Below are positions 40,317 through 52,186 of a DNA stretch of 64,000 nt, one piece after another. Every line of letters starts with the position of its first letter. Position 1 is the stretch's first letter. The notes under the pieces were generated by a model. The model saw only the letters and a list, made by a program, of their open reading frames with translations. It did no database searches and was not told where the DNA came from. Source of the DNA: Acholoe squamosa (lineage: Eukaryota > Annelida > Polychaeta > Phyllodocida > Polynoidae). The position numbers and the translations under genes are program-made. The DNA lies in contig OX439043.1 in NCBI GenBank assembly GCA_949317995.1, positions 4,146,501 to 4,210,500 of the forward strand, in the 5' to 3' direction.

Positions 40317-42460
40317 CAAACGCCCATTTCATGAAACGCCCGTAATGGAAAATAAAGGTGTCCTTTTTTCAAAACCTGTCAAATTTTCTGAAAATACATT
40401 TATTTACCTCCAAAAGACACTAAACGGGAGGATTTTGGTCCCAGCGGTTCAGTTTTTATTAACGGCAGAAGGTGGACATGTCTTTTCGAAAAAAACGTCC
40501 GTAATTTTAATTCATTTCTCATGTTCAATCACTTAACACATATCTACAACCTGCTGACCATGGCTTCTTTGGGTTCATTTTACAGTAGTCAGTTGTGGTA
40601 ATTGTTTAAATAGCTTTTAACCTTGTATCATGATTTATTTAACAGTAGGACTTCTCACAAAAAGGACAATTTCACTAGAAATTCTGAAAGTCCATGTCAT
40701 GCCAAGTATGCTGCATGAAAGTTCTTGCTGTTTCAACAAGAAGCAGTCCTTAAAAATATCTCTTTCTTATCATGAAACTCCAACTCACTATCTTTCATTT
40801 GGACCCACAATCAGGTGTAATGTTCATATTTATATCAGTCCCACACACTCTCAAAGTTGGGTTAATTAATGAATTTATATTATGGGCGTTTGTCCACGGA
40901 CCATACATTCACTAGCCATGTTCTTGTGTCACCTTGATGGCCACAGGTCCCACCAGTTATTCCTCAGACCCCCTATCTTCCACATATAGGTAGTAAACAC
41001 ATGTGGCATCATAATCTATACCCCATACCTCTTGCAAATCTCATTTTCCCTGACATCCACCCAACTTTACTAATGTTAAAAGAAAAAGTTGTAGATCCAA
41101 AATATTTTTCTTTTCCATCAATACCTAAGCCACGCAGAAGCATACACTGACTTATCATTCAAACAACTTTCAACATGTAGGTATATGTCTTTACTTTCAC
41201 TTTGACCTTAAAATTAATGGATATGGTTTGAATTAATGGAGCTCAGACTCACATATTTCATCCCATAATTAATCTTACGGACGTTTGCCCTCACTCCCTA
41301 TTTTGTAGGGATTTGACAGCTCTATCCTATGTGGCCTCCATGTCCTTCCTAATCCCCTCAGAGCTTTCATACATTAAAATGCCAAAGCAGGGACATGTGG
41401 CTGTGTCCTGCTGGCCCCAAATCAATTGTAATCAACCATTAGACCATACATTCTACATCTGAAAACCAGCTTCTCCAAAAATTATAATAATTTTGAAAAA
41501 AGTCTAAACGTGTTCCCTACCTTTAAACCTTGAACACCACTTTACATTTCATCCCCTCCCCTTATTTACTGTTTCTCTATGTACCCAGTTATATATCCTA
41601 TTAAACCCATGAACCCAAACCACCCTGCCACCAATTTTTCATTCATACATCCCCTCTCTACTCACCCACCTATTTAAATTATGGACGTTTTCTGTCGACC
41701 TCTGGCAAATTGGCCAAAGACCATGTCCTGCCACACCGCTCACAGCTCCCCTATTTCTAACTCCAAACCTTATATTCTGCCACCACTTATAAGAGACACC
41801 CTCTGCTATCCCTTCCTGTTGTTATTGACCTATACCTATCCATTTTCCTTTAAAAATTACACCCCAACTAAAACTTTTACCAAAAATTTTCCCTGTTTCA
41901 ACCATGTAGCCTGACTTAGTACTTCAACCACTGTACAGTGACGTTCCCCGGGAACCTAACATATGCCCCTACATAGACCCAAATATGTTTTTGAGTAGAA
42001 CCCCTATGCTGAAACCTCATGTAGGCCACAGAACAGGTACCCAGCAGCTGTCAAGTCAACATCCAATATTTATTACGGGCGTTTTCCGCGGACAACCACT
42101 TTTCATCATCGCCTTCCTAGCTCCCCCAAAATAGAAAAAAAAAGAATTTTTGCTTTCAGACAAGGAAAACAGTTATTCCTGTTCCTTCAGCAGAGCTGAA
42201 ACAGTTATAAAAACTAAATCATTCTGAGTAACATGTTCTGAAAGTTGTTTCAATGATCTAAGCATTCATCTCTCATCAATTACCAACCTGAATTTTCAAA
42301 TACAACTCCATGTAGCATTACCTGTTCTGGTATAGAGATCTATCATGTCCAGACCCACTGCTTCACCATTACAAAAATGCCTGAACTTACTAATGTCACT
42401 TAAATTATCACTGTAACTTCTCTTATCTAGTGTACTATAATAAAAATTACGGACGTTTGC
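40317..42460. promoter_or_regulatory. Left subterminal motif array (TTACGGGCGTTTGC-like)
   Basis: Motif copies lie at about 40,317 and 40,333 (reverse orientation), then 40,879, 41,275, 41,679, 42,072 and 42,446 in forward orientation, spaced about 400 bp apart. A further copy is at 45,682 inside the intron preceding the last exon. Forms include TTACGGGCGTTT, TTACGGACGTTTGC and TTATGGACGTTTT. They resemble the transposase-binding subterminal repeats known in several DNA transposon families. The intervening 2.6 kb is non-coding. Confidence 0.75.
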
Positions 42461-42972
42461 GTCGTTAAGCAAACATTACAAAATATCTGTGTGATATGGT
42501 TTAAAATGGTTAGTAGTCATCAACATGCAAATAAAGGTTCTTGGGGTCTGCTCTCCTCCTCTCTGGCTCCACCTGTACCTGCTTAATTAACTCTTAAACC
42601 TACAAAACCAACTGTGAACCAACTGTGTTAATTAATCAATTTTAAAAGTAGCCTTTCCTATATACAGTGTTTGAACATAAAGTTTGATATTGTCTAACAT
42701 ATATACATTTAAAATAATGGGCAAAAATCAAACACTGCATAAGGAAGGACTGATAAAGAAATTTGTCTGGCCTGTTCCTACATGCGAAGACTGGAGAGGA
42801 GGTGTGAAGACGGTGGTGCAATGTCCTTGTACTCCCCTCGGCTCACATGGGTTCGGCTGTGCAGACAGGTCAAGTCCGGTTGGTATGTACAGTTCTGTAG
42901 CCTCAAGCCCTTGCGGGCGAAGCTAGAGTCCATAGTAGTAGGTATGTGTCTCTAGACTGAGGTGTAGGTACT

Positions 42973-45900
42973 CTACTTGCTGTTGGCTCTACCTATACGC
43001 CTAGTAGGTAGCCGAGGTCTGCAGTCTACCCTGACCTGGTAAAGGGCCTGGACTGACTGAAACTCTTCATGGGTTAGCAGTAGGTTCCGGGAGCGGGCGT
43101 TGCTGTAAGGGGATGCCACAGGGCAGATGATGTCGGCCTCGGATATTTCTTCTTCATCTTTCAACTTCGGCCAGGACAACTTGATGTTCTTGTCCCAACT
43201 GCTTCCAGCTCTGAAGCCGGGTCTCAGAAAGTTAAGGTTGTAATAACCGCGGGCAAGCCTCTCGCTGGTCACTTCAGCGACATACCATGAATTCCCCCAC
43301 ACAGCTGCAACATAACTTCCACGCTCATACACTTCCTGCCGCACACAGTCATGGTGGACATCAGAGGTGTCCTCAACATAGCGAGCACCCACGTGCTCTG
43401 CAGTGTTGACTTCCTCCGGTGCTGCAGGTTGCTCAGTCTCTATCTCTTCCTCTATCTCTTCCTCTGTCTCTTCCTCTGTCTCGTCCGGGATAAGTCCGCT
43501 CTTGATGGCCTGGGCACGCGCTCGTCTAGCATCTTTCTCCGCCTCTTCCTTCTCAGCTGCATTATGGGCTAACTCTGCAGCTTCCATCTGCTCCGTCTCC
43601 AATTCACCAAGGCGTAGCATAATGTCATAGTCATATAGTAGGAACTCCTTCCACTTGGATCTTACAGGGGTGGAAGCACACTCATTGTCAAGCAGAGGGA
43701 TGTTGTTCTCTCTATCCCAGCAGCACTCGTCGAAGCACGATGTTGCACGTGTGCAGATCTTCTCCGAACGGGCAGTGACTGCTACTGAGTGTATGGTCAT
43801 GGAGCCTTCTACAGACTTTGGGGAAACAATGAAGGGCAACCGGCTGCGTGCATCATAAGTGTTCTTCATGGACATACAATCATACTGCACGGTTCCCTCT
43901 CCATCATTACAATGTTCAACAAACAGCTGGGCAGTGTAGATGTCGTTACCCTTCTTCACTTTGTAGTCCACCTTGCGTTTCGCGGCTGCACCAACGCCGT
44001 CACATGGACCTTTGCCATGATTGGTCTCGAAGTAATTCCACGTGCCGTCGAGTTGATACAGCTCATGGTGGCGACATACCAGACTGTAGATCGAGATATT
44101 CCTATACTGGGATGATGGTGAATCCGTCCAGTAGTGCACGATCTTGATGTGCGGGTAGTTCTCGATGATGTAGTTGCACACTCGCTTCATTATATGGCTG
44201 ATGGTCCCAGCGTCATGCTTGCGGTCATCGCTCACGTAGCAGAGGCACTTTGATACTGTCAGGCCGTCCTGCTTCAAGTGAATGACGACTGGGTGGACAG
44301 TGATTCCATCTTTGTTGAAAAAGACAGACTGAATCTCACCGCCCTCACCAAACCCTACTAGCCAGTTCTGGGCAAAGTCCATCTGTATCGTACAGTCTGT
44401 ATTGCCAAGCTCTTCACGCTGCTGGCGGACTTTACTGTGCTGATGTTTTGCACGGTCGGAGTGGTTCTTGGTAACGTCAAAGTCCTTGATCAGCTGTTCT
44501 ATGAAGTCAGTCTTGTCCAGGGTACAGTCCACAGGGCGCAGTCTGTTCACCCAGACAGTCTCATTTACCTTCTTGGTGGCAAGCAGCACTGGTGTAAACT
44601 GCCACTGCTTGAAGGTAATTTGATCAGGTAAGTTAGAATAAGTGTAGTCCTTGTTCAGCCTTCCGGTGTCATCTCTCAAAGCCTTCTCGAATGCTGCCTT
44701 GGTGTACTCCTTAAACAGGGAATCAGGATTGACTGGCACAAACTGGGCATAAGCGTTGATGGCCTTCAGCTTCAATGAATAGTTCTGATGGGTTTTACAG
44801 AGACAACACTCAACCTTGTGCTGCCGTAGGGGGACAATCCACTTACACTTCCTTAGCACACGAGTGAAGTGGTTGTACTGGCACTGGTACTTCGCGGGAG
44901 CACGGTCTCTGTAGGTAGCATGGATCTCCTTAACATCCATCAGTAACACACGCTTTTGCCTCACTTTCTTTACCCCGTCTGCCTCATCCTTTGCAAAGAG
45001 AGTCACCTTCTCCTTCTTCCCTGGACACAACCAAGTGAACTCACCATCCTGGACGAAGGCTATGATAAAGGCTTCAAGTTCTTTCTTATTAACTCCACGG
45101 TCGGTAATGTCCTTGTTCACATGTTTGGCTGCCTTCCCAGTGAGACCGAACTTCTTAGCCATAACAGCCATAAGTTTCTTCTCGGTGAGAACTTGTGGGT
45201 CTACTAGGCTGTGCAGGATCTTCTTCCTCTTGTTATGGCTCAAGGTCTCATTGACATGCTGGGAAATGACATCCACAGCCTGAAGGATGCGGTTGTCACT
45301 CACTGATTTCTTACGAGCTTCAGCGAGTTCAAGCTGTCTCTCCTTGCGCTCGAGTTCTGCTCGGAGAGAAGCAATTTGAGCATCAACTTCCTGCTTCTCA
45401 TGCTCAAGGGACTCAAAGTCATCAAGTTGGGTTCTGAGTCTCTTGTCATAACCTGAGCGCATCTTACGGGCGCGCCACTCGTGGATGCGAGCACACTCTG
45501 GGTGAGGGAAATGCTCCACCGAGCCTTCCTTCCCTGGTGCTTGTCGCACTTCCAGCTCCGCCTGGGGGTCGCTGGATGGTCCAGGATGAGACGCGTCACC
45601 TGCGCTGTCGGGTTTGTTATGGCCACTGAAAGAATAAATTTTTTATGCAACAAGAATGAAAATAAAGAAACACTAATATAAATTACGGGCGTTTGCGCGC
45701 GTACTTCAAAACATTGAATTAAGAGTGATTAAGTTAATGAATTCACATAAATGTGAGATATTGAAACACTATCTATGTTCAGATGAATTGATTTGGTGTG
45801 ACTAATTTATAAAGATGCCCACGATGCTCCAATGAAGTGCTGGTGACACTGCTAGCTCCAGCACTTCATTGGTGCATCGTGACGACCAATCATTTTTCAA

Positions 45901-48446
45901 CTTACCATGGTGTTGGCGAAGACATGCGGGCAGACTGCCGTGGAGCTGGCGCTACTGGTGTCGAGCGGGATCGCTTCTCTGTCATGATAACCATGCTGCT
46001 TAGCGCCCTCAGCTCTTTCATAGCTGGTCTCCGCGGAGTCGTCTTGCCATCGTTCAAGTCACTATCAAATTATATTCAATTTGTCACTTATTCTATACAA
46101 AAGACACAAACTCACAGAAAAAATGAATTAATTTAAATTTAAAGAAACCTTTATTTACTTGTTATATAGATCTATTTCACAGAACTTGTCTTATGTACAA
46201 TGAGGACATTTATGTTACATGATAACTTTCAAATAAATCTAGGACTTCCATTATGTATTTGTATGTACATGTTGGTCTAGTTGTCTTCGTCGGTTGAAGA
46301 GACTGAAGAGATGGTTATTGGACTCCAGATAGGCACGGTTGAGTACAAAACGGGGGGGAGGTCTTCCACAGCAGAACTGCCAACAAGAACAATTGAACAA
46401 ATGTAAGAAAAGAAGATAGATTGCCGCTAAACATTGACCATAATAAAAATTAGGACAGATCTGGAAAAACACTTACTTTTCGGTGGCGGGTTTTGCGGCT
46501 GGTGGCACCACTGGCCTTCGGATCACCAACTCCCGTGTGGCAGGCGCCACAGCTCCACGGCCCTCCCTTCCGGGTGGTGTGAGGCAAAGGGGGCGACGAG
46601 AGGTGCTACAAGAAAAAGGTGAGTCTGTAAAGTAACTATTTTTTTATTTCAGATTTCTGGAATACCTGAAATACACCCTTCTTCTTTTATTATTTACTGA
46701 AGTATCTATTGCAAAAAAAAATAGTATATACGGGAGTAGGAGTACTTACTTTGGGGTGGTAGTATCCTGCTGTTTCTCCTGCGTTGAGTCCTCATTCGTC
46801 AAGTCCTCCTGGGCCGTCTCCACCTGGGGCGTCTCCTCGACCTGCAGGGCGGCTCCTGCTGCTGCACTGGCTGCGGTACGCCTCTTCCTCCTGGTAGGGA
46901 GTATGAAATAAAGTTATTGTCAGTGAATTGGGATACAGGCCATCATAGTATATATATACATGTACATACATGTAGAGTAGGAGTACTTACTTTGGGGTGG
47001 TAGTCTCCTGCTGTTTCTCCTGCGTTGAGTCCTCCTTCGTCAAGTCCTCCTGGGCCGTCTCCACCTGGGGCGTCTCCTCGACCTGCAGGGCGGCTCGTGC
47101 TGCTCTGGCTGCGGTACGCCTCTTCCTCCTGGTAGGGAGTATGAAATAAAGTTATTGTCAGTGAATTGGGATACAGGCCATCATAGTATATATATACATG
47201 TACATGTACATGTAGAGTAGGAGTACTTACTTTGGGGTGGTAGTCTCCTGCTGTTTCTCCTGCGTTGAGTCCTCCTTCGTCAAGTCCTCCTGGGCCGTCT
47301 CCACCTGGGGCGTCTCCTCGACCTGCAGGGCGGCTCGTGCTGCTCTGGCTGCGGTACGCCTCTTCCTCCTGGTTAGGAGTATGAAATAAAGTTATTGTCA
47401 ATGAATTGGGATAGAAGCCATCATACATATACAGAGGTACATTTACATGTATACATATATATATATGGGAGTAGGAGTACTTACTTTGGGGTGGCCTTGA
47501 CAGCAGACTTAGGGCGGCTCGGCTCAGCTGAAGCATATACTGCTTTGCGGGTCTCATCCGAAACCTTCATAAACAGTAGAATAAGATCAATATTACGAAA
47601 GAAAGACAAGGTAAGTGACAATAATCAAAAAATTATAACATACAGCAAAGTTGTTTTTGAATTGTGAATGTTCTTAAACATTTGTCCATGAGATGAAGAT
47701 TCAATATGAATTCATGAAATAACATACAATATACATTCATTTAATTTTACAACATCTATAGATAGAAAGTGGGGAAAATGAATAATTCTTTTCTTGAAAC
47801 TGATACTCACTACTAGAGATCTACGCTGCTGGGGTGCGGCATCCTCGGTCTGCTGGGGTGCCTCATCGGTCTGCTGGGGTGCCTCATCGGTCTGCTGGGG
47901 TGCCTCATCGGTCTGCTGGGGTGCCTCATCGGTCTGCTGGGGTGCCTCATCGGTCTGCTGGGGTGCCTCATCGGTCTGCTGGGGTGCCTCATCGGTCTCC
48001 TGGTGTGTCTTGTCCTCCGTTGCCTTGGGTGCATGCTCCTTGGTGGACTGCTCGGGGGCCGCTTGGACCTGGCCGGGTGCCTTAAACTTCCCCCTACCCC
48101 CATGGCCTTGAGATCTCTTCTCCAGATGAGGAGGGAGAGGGGAGTTGGGGTTCTGTTTTAGAAAATTTCTCCTTTCGCGGTCTAATTTACCACGGGCTGA
48201 CGACAACTCTCTCTCCCTTTGCTTCTTTTTAAAAGCTTCTGATCCTTCACCCCCTGCCTCGGCCGCTTCTTTCAGTTCTCTACGCTTTTTTACCGAGCGT
48301 TCGGCATCTTTTTCTAGTTTTTTGGCATATTCATCTGGGTCTTCCTGAACTTTGTCTCGATGCCTCTGGGCACATTCTTTCCCGGACATCTTGTCGTCAC
48401 CCTTGGATGGCCTACCTACACTCTTCCTTCCTTGATCGTCAGACAT
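42973..48446 (-). CDS. Candidate transposase gene, 8 coding exons, 1,356 aa (long form)
   Basis: Minus-strand exons by GT-AG reading: 48,446-47,811; 47,564-47,485; 47,368-47,231; 47,128-46,991; 46,890-46,750; 46,605-46,477; 46,061-45,906; 45,625-42,973. Donors are mostly GTAAGT, and every junction keeps frame. Exon 1 encodes a basic helical N-terminus (CAQRHRDKVQEDPDEYAKKL) and DEAPQQT repeats. Exons 3-5 are copies of one acidic/basic module. The last exon encodes a coiled coil, a Cys/His cluster (KVECCLCKTHQN) and DFAQNW, WTDSPSSQYRN and NHGKGPCDG motifs. The first two Asp (about 889 and 974) look like DDE-type catalytic residues. A Glu-rich stretch and an SH3/Tudor-like tail (YVAAVWGNSWYVAEV) follow. 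Similar uncharacterised proteins occur in fish, cnidarians and molluscs as I recall, unchecked. The function as transposase is inferred from the core motifs and the flanking termini. Confidence 0.78.
45821..45880. repeat. Hairpin in the last intron of the transposase gene
   Basis: Arms at 45,821-45,843 and 45,858-45,880 (core CCAATGAAGTGCTGG and CCAGCACTTCATTGG) pair nearly perfectly around a 14-base loop. On the transcribed strand it starts about 25 bases after the donor at 45,905, so it could influence splicing between exons 7 and 8. Confidence 0.85.
46277..46376 (-). CDS. Alternative terminal exon giving a 453-aa short form
   Basis: The acceptor TTGTTGGCAG precedes a 100-base stretch that starts in the same phase as exon 7 (one base completes the codon left by exon 6) and encodes 32 residues before a stop (SAVEDLPPVLYST... 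ending STDEDN). AATAAA lies on the minus strand near 46,150. Joined to exons 1-6 it would give 453 aa, with the basic N-terminus and repeated modules but no DDE-like core. Phase agreement and a downstream poly-A signal support a real alternative 3' end. There is no transcript evidence. Confidence 0.6.
46750..47368 (-). repeat. Triplicated exon-intron unit
   Basis: Three tandem units of about 240 bp each contain an exon (138, 138 and 141 bp) with its splice sites and intron. The two units nearest the gene start are almost identical in their exons; the third has one extra codon and a few changes. Each exon encodes a KRRTAARAA basic start and an acidic/Gln tail ending TTTPK. Exon lengths are multiples of three, so copy number can change without breaking frame. 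Confidence 0.88.
47836..48003 (-). repeat. 21-bp minisatellite in exon 1
   Basis: Eight units encode DEAPQQT, followed by a degenerate TEDAAPQQ. Units are nearly identical at the DNA level, indicating recent expansion or homogenisation. Frame is preserved. Confidence 0.9.
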
Positions 48447-50411
48447 TCTTCTGTTAGAGAAAAGAAAAGAGAGAAAGTTTGTTAAAAGGAACGCCCGCAA
48501 ACGCCCGTAATATTAATTCGAAAATAAAGTGGCAATGGGATTCTGCAAAAATGCCAGTTTAAAAGACACAACAGAGGTGCATCTTCACCCCTGATATCAA
48601 GTCCCTATCTACATTTTTTCCCCTGTCAACAGAGGATTTTCTATTATGCTTACGGGCGTTTGCCGAGAGAAACGCCCGTAATTGTAATTAAAATTGTACT
48701 TTACACTAAGAGAGTAAGGGAGGAAATAGTCCATTTTGGGCAAGAACAAAGTACATCAGTAGGCCTAACTTTGGACATATAGAACAGGTGGGCAGGATAT
48801 GGCTGATAAGAGAAATGCACAAATCTATGTCAGCGACAAACGCCCACAAACGCCCATAATCAATATCACCACATGGTCTCCAGAGTGAAATGGAGGGGTG
48901 TAAAAGCAGTTTCTTCATAGAAATTTCAGAACTAGGTGTAAGAAGGGGGTCAGGGGAAGGACAGGAGGGCTAAAAAATAAGATTTCAGAGAATAATGACT
49001 TTCACATATATCTTTTTGTGAGCTAAGTGTACTGTTTCGGACAAGAAAATGGTTTTTGAAGGTGAAAACATACTTCATATGACATTAAAAATGATCCAAA
49101 GAGGCAGGGGAGAATAAAGGAGATTGTTTTCTAACATAAAATGGAAGTTCATTGATGTTAGGGGCACACCTTTACATAGTATAGGTCCACGACATAAATG
49201 TAAACAACAACCGAAACTTTACGGGCGTTTGTGGGCGTTCGCGAACGCCCGTAAGATATATTACGTCACATTCTGGAACGTCGTGGAAATGGTCTTAGCA
49301 GACACGCGGGCACGTCCCTGCCTCTTTTAAAATGTTCCTAAAGAACTAATTCATCGATTAAACACACAATTTTTACAGCCAGGTTGATCTATGGTCCGAA
49401 AAGTATGCCCCTAACATACAGAGATACACGAAATCTTACCTTTGGTCAAGTTTGCAGCTAGATTTTCACTTCTGAAGACAACCCAGTAGGACTCCAAGGA
49501 TGAAAGATGGCGGCCGCGTCATCGGCTCACCCTCCGCCAGGAACCAGCTCAGCTAGTACCGAACGCCGGCTGTAGGGGTCCCCGAGAATTCCCGCCACTA
49601 TAAAACTTATGGGCGTTCGGATAGGCAAACGCCTGGCAAACGCCCTACATCGACTCGATGTATATTCGAGGGTAAAGAAGAGGGAGAGGGTTCAGGGAGG
49701 GTAAGAACTGTTCTGTAGGAGAGATTTTAGTCTAGGGTACACTTCTCCACAGGTTAGAAAGACGTAGGTGTGGTTTTAATGGGAGATATTGCCACTTCTT
49801 TAATTTCGTTTGGACAAACGCCCGTAAGCAAAACTATTTTATGAAACTCTCCCAACACACATTTTCATGGGAAAGAGTGGCGATGGGGGTCTGTTTATTA
49901 GTTAAATGGGCAGTAAATGAAGGGAACTACTTTCCCAAAGAAGAAAAATGGATATAGGGGTACTAGTCTCTGACCAGAAGTACCTGGGAAGGGCAGGTTG
50001 GACCTCCCCGACAGATGTGGTATGTTTCGGTATATGAAGCCCACTTGGTGGGTATTACAGATAGAGGGTCAAAATTAGCTTGAGGCCCAAGACTTCATGC
50101 TATGGGCTAAAAAGGAGAAAAAATACCTGTGGCTATCCATGTCACATTTATTGGAGACAGTTCATTGACATTTCAGTGTAAAAAGAGGAAAAAACACCTT
50201 TTCTCCGACTTTCAAGCTGATTTCTGCAGCATAATTAAATATAAATAACGTAAAACTATACATTTTTATAGCCCCCCATATGTTAACAGTACATCAGGTA
50301 TAAGAAACAATAGATAGAACTCATTGGTACTACCCCAGGGCTGTGTGAATGGGACAAGTACCCAAACGCCCGTAATATAAATCAAAATGGACGTTCGGTA
50401 GATATTGACCC
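48447..50411. promoter_or_regulatory. Right subterminal region with motif array and presumed promoter
   Basis: Non-coding flank upstream of the transposase gene. Motif copies, mostly as AAACGCCCGTAA and often paired head to head, lie near 48,490 (two), 48,650-48,684 (an inverted pair), 48,838 (two), 49,219-49,255 (inverted cluster), 49,607-49,647, 49,813 and 50,362. A weaker GGACGTTCGG lies 10 bases from the terminus. The density is higher than on the left. Short ORFs here look accidental. Confidence 0.72.
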
Positions 50412-51981
50412 ATACACATTGAATCATCTGTGTAAAGTGACTAGCTCATTCAAGACAAAAGCTGTATCCACCAGCAGATGGACAGTCTGGGTGGAAATTA
50501 CCGTTGCTTGTCATTGAGATCAAAGTGACTTCTATGAGGAATGACAAAAGAAGAGTCTCCATGACCTTTTCCCTCCCCTCTAGCCCATACCCTACTCAGC
50601 ATGCTGTAATGATCATTGCTGGTAAAGGATATGTGTCTCTTTCTGTTTCCATGGTTCATAGACCAACAGAAATCAAGGATGCTAGTCTGGTCTGCTCCGG
50701 AATGATGACTCTAGGTCGGTTATTTCAACCCTCGAACCAGATTGATTTAAATGTTTAGTCAAAATAATTGCGTCATTTGGTTTTCATAGAGATGGTTCCA
50801 GCTTCATGCTGTTAAAATCCCCTGTAACTCAACATATAAAATTGTTGTTTATAGACAAGAGATCTTGGCAGTACAAAAATGGTAAAAGAAGGTACCCCTA
50901 TCGCTTATCAGCAGTTGGCAGTCAAAGATTTTTCGCCGCAGTAGTTTTTACTTTAGATACACAAGGGACTCATAAGAAATACAGGAGTATCAGTAAAACC
51001 TCCAGAGACTATCATATTTGTACAGTAGTTGGGTGCTGGCATAGTACTCGTCATGAAGACTGCATCTCATGATAGGACAAAAGTGTGCTTAAGCCCTGTA
51101 AGGATTTCAACCACTGAAGGACATTTTTATAGCCCCCCATATGTTAACAGTACATCAGGTATAAGAAACAATAGATAGAACTCATTGGTACTACCCCAGG
51201 GCTGTGTGAATGGGACAAGTACCCAAACGCCCGTAATATAAATCAAAATGGACGTTCGGTAGATATTGACCCATACACATTGAATCATCTGTGTAAAGTG
51301 ACTAGCTCATTCAAGACAAAAGCTGTATCCACCAGCAGATGGACAGTCTGGGTGGAAATTACCGTTGCTTGTCATTGAGATCAAAGTGACTTCTATGAGG
51401 AATGACAAAAGAAGAGTCTCCATGACCTTTTCCCTCCCCTCTAGCCCATACCCTACTCAGCATGCTGTAATGATCATTGCTGGTAAAGGATATGTGTCTC
51501 TTTCTGTTTCCATGGTTCATAGACCAACAGAAATCAAGGATGCTAGTCTGGTCTGCTCCGGAATGATGACTCTAGGTCGGTTATTTCAACCCTCGAACCA
51601 GATTGATTTAAATGTTTAGTCAAAATAATTGCGTCATTTGGTTTTCATAGAGATGGTTCCAGCTTCATGCTGTTAAAATCCCCTGTAACTCAACATATAA
51701 AATTGTTGTTTATAGACAAGAGATCTTGGCAGTACAAAAATGGTAAAAGAAGGTACCCCTATCGCTTATCAGCAGTTGGCAGTCAAAGATTTTTCGCCGC
51801 AGTAGTTTTTACTTTAGATACACAAGGGACTCATAAGAAATACAGGAGTATCAGTAAAACCTCCAGAGACTATCATATTTGTACAGTAGTTGGGTGCTGG
51901 CATAGTACTCGTCATGAAGACTGCATCTCATGATAGGACAAAAGTGTGCTTAAGCCCTGTAAGGATTTCAACCACTGAAGG
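50260..51981. repeat. Perfect 861-bp tandem duplication across the transposon right end
   Basis: 50,260-51,120 and 51,121-51,981 are identical as read. The duplicated unit holds the last 150 bases of the transposon, including its terminus and one motif copy, plus about 710 bases of family I flank. ACATTT lies at the start of each unit and again just after the second, so it could be the microhomology used. ORF pairs in it are just the duplication. Confidence 0.95.
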
Positions 51982-52186
51982 ACATTTCTCAAGATGATAC
52001 AACTAGACCGCTTCTAGGTCTAGTCTCTGTCATATCAGTCCCAGATCTAGTGGTTAGAAGCTATTGCACTAGTTGAATGTTAATCATTCAGAGTAGTTGT
52101 AGTGCATGATCTACGATCACCCACTCTAACATCAAGGGTTTAAAATAGGGGTTCTGTTCAGTTGTACCATCTTGGGAAATGCCCTC
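51980..52186. mobile_element. MITE with GGACATTTCTCAAGATG termini, copy 2
   Basis: It starts GGACATTTCTCAAGATGAT and ends ATCTTGGGAAATGCCCT. It is homologous to copies at 36,870 and 56,908. It abuts the end of the 861-bp duplication, whose right breakpoint falls in its first bases. Confidence 0.72.

Larger units (their letters stand above)
40303..50411 (-). mobile_element. 10.1-kb DNA transposon of unassigned superfamily
   Basis: The left end GGGTCAATATC and right end GATATTGACCC are perfect 11-bp inverted repeats. After a small gap they continue as AACGCCCATTT against AACGTCCATTT. ATAC flanks the element on both sides (40,299-40,302 and 50,412-50,415). It holds one multi-exon gene with a DDE-like core, and many copies of a GC-rich motif placed throughout both flanks and not noticed elsewhere in the window. 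The left flank matches the family I sequence near 7,635 up to TTCTATAC, consistent with insertion there. I do not recognise the combination of termini, duplication length and protein as one named superfamily. Confidence 0.82.

Noticed and set aside
42684-42926. 80-aa plus-strand ORF beside the transposase stop
   Set aside because: Lies over the 3' flank of the minus-strand gene, with no recognisable domain or splice partners.
46943-47557. 204-aa minus-strand ORF running across repeats
   Set aside because: It reads through introns with consensus splice sites and is in a frame different from the one that splices consistently with neighbouring exons.
47794-48111. Plus- and minus-frame ORFs of repeated Ser/Val/Trp or His/Pro/Ser units
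   Set aside because: Alternative frames of the DEAPQQT minisatellite in exon 1.
50504-51933. Paired ORFs of 84 and 88 aa
   Set aside because: Identical only because of the 861-bp tandem duplication; they are part of a non-coding dispersed repeat.
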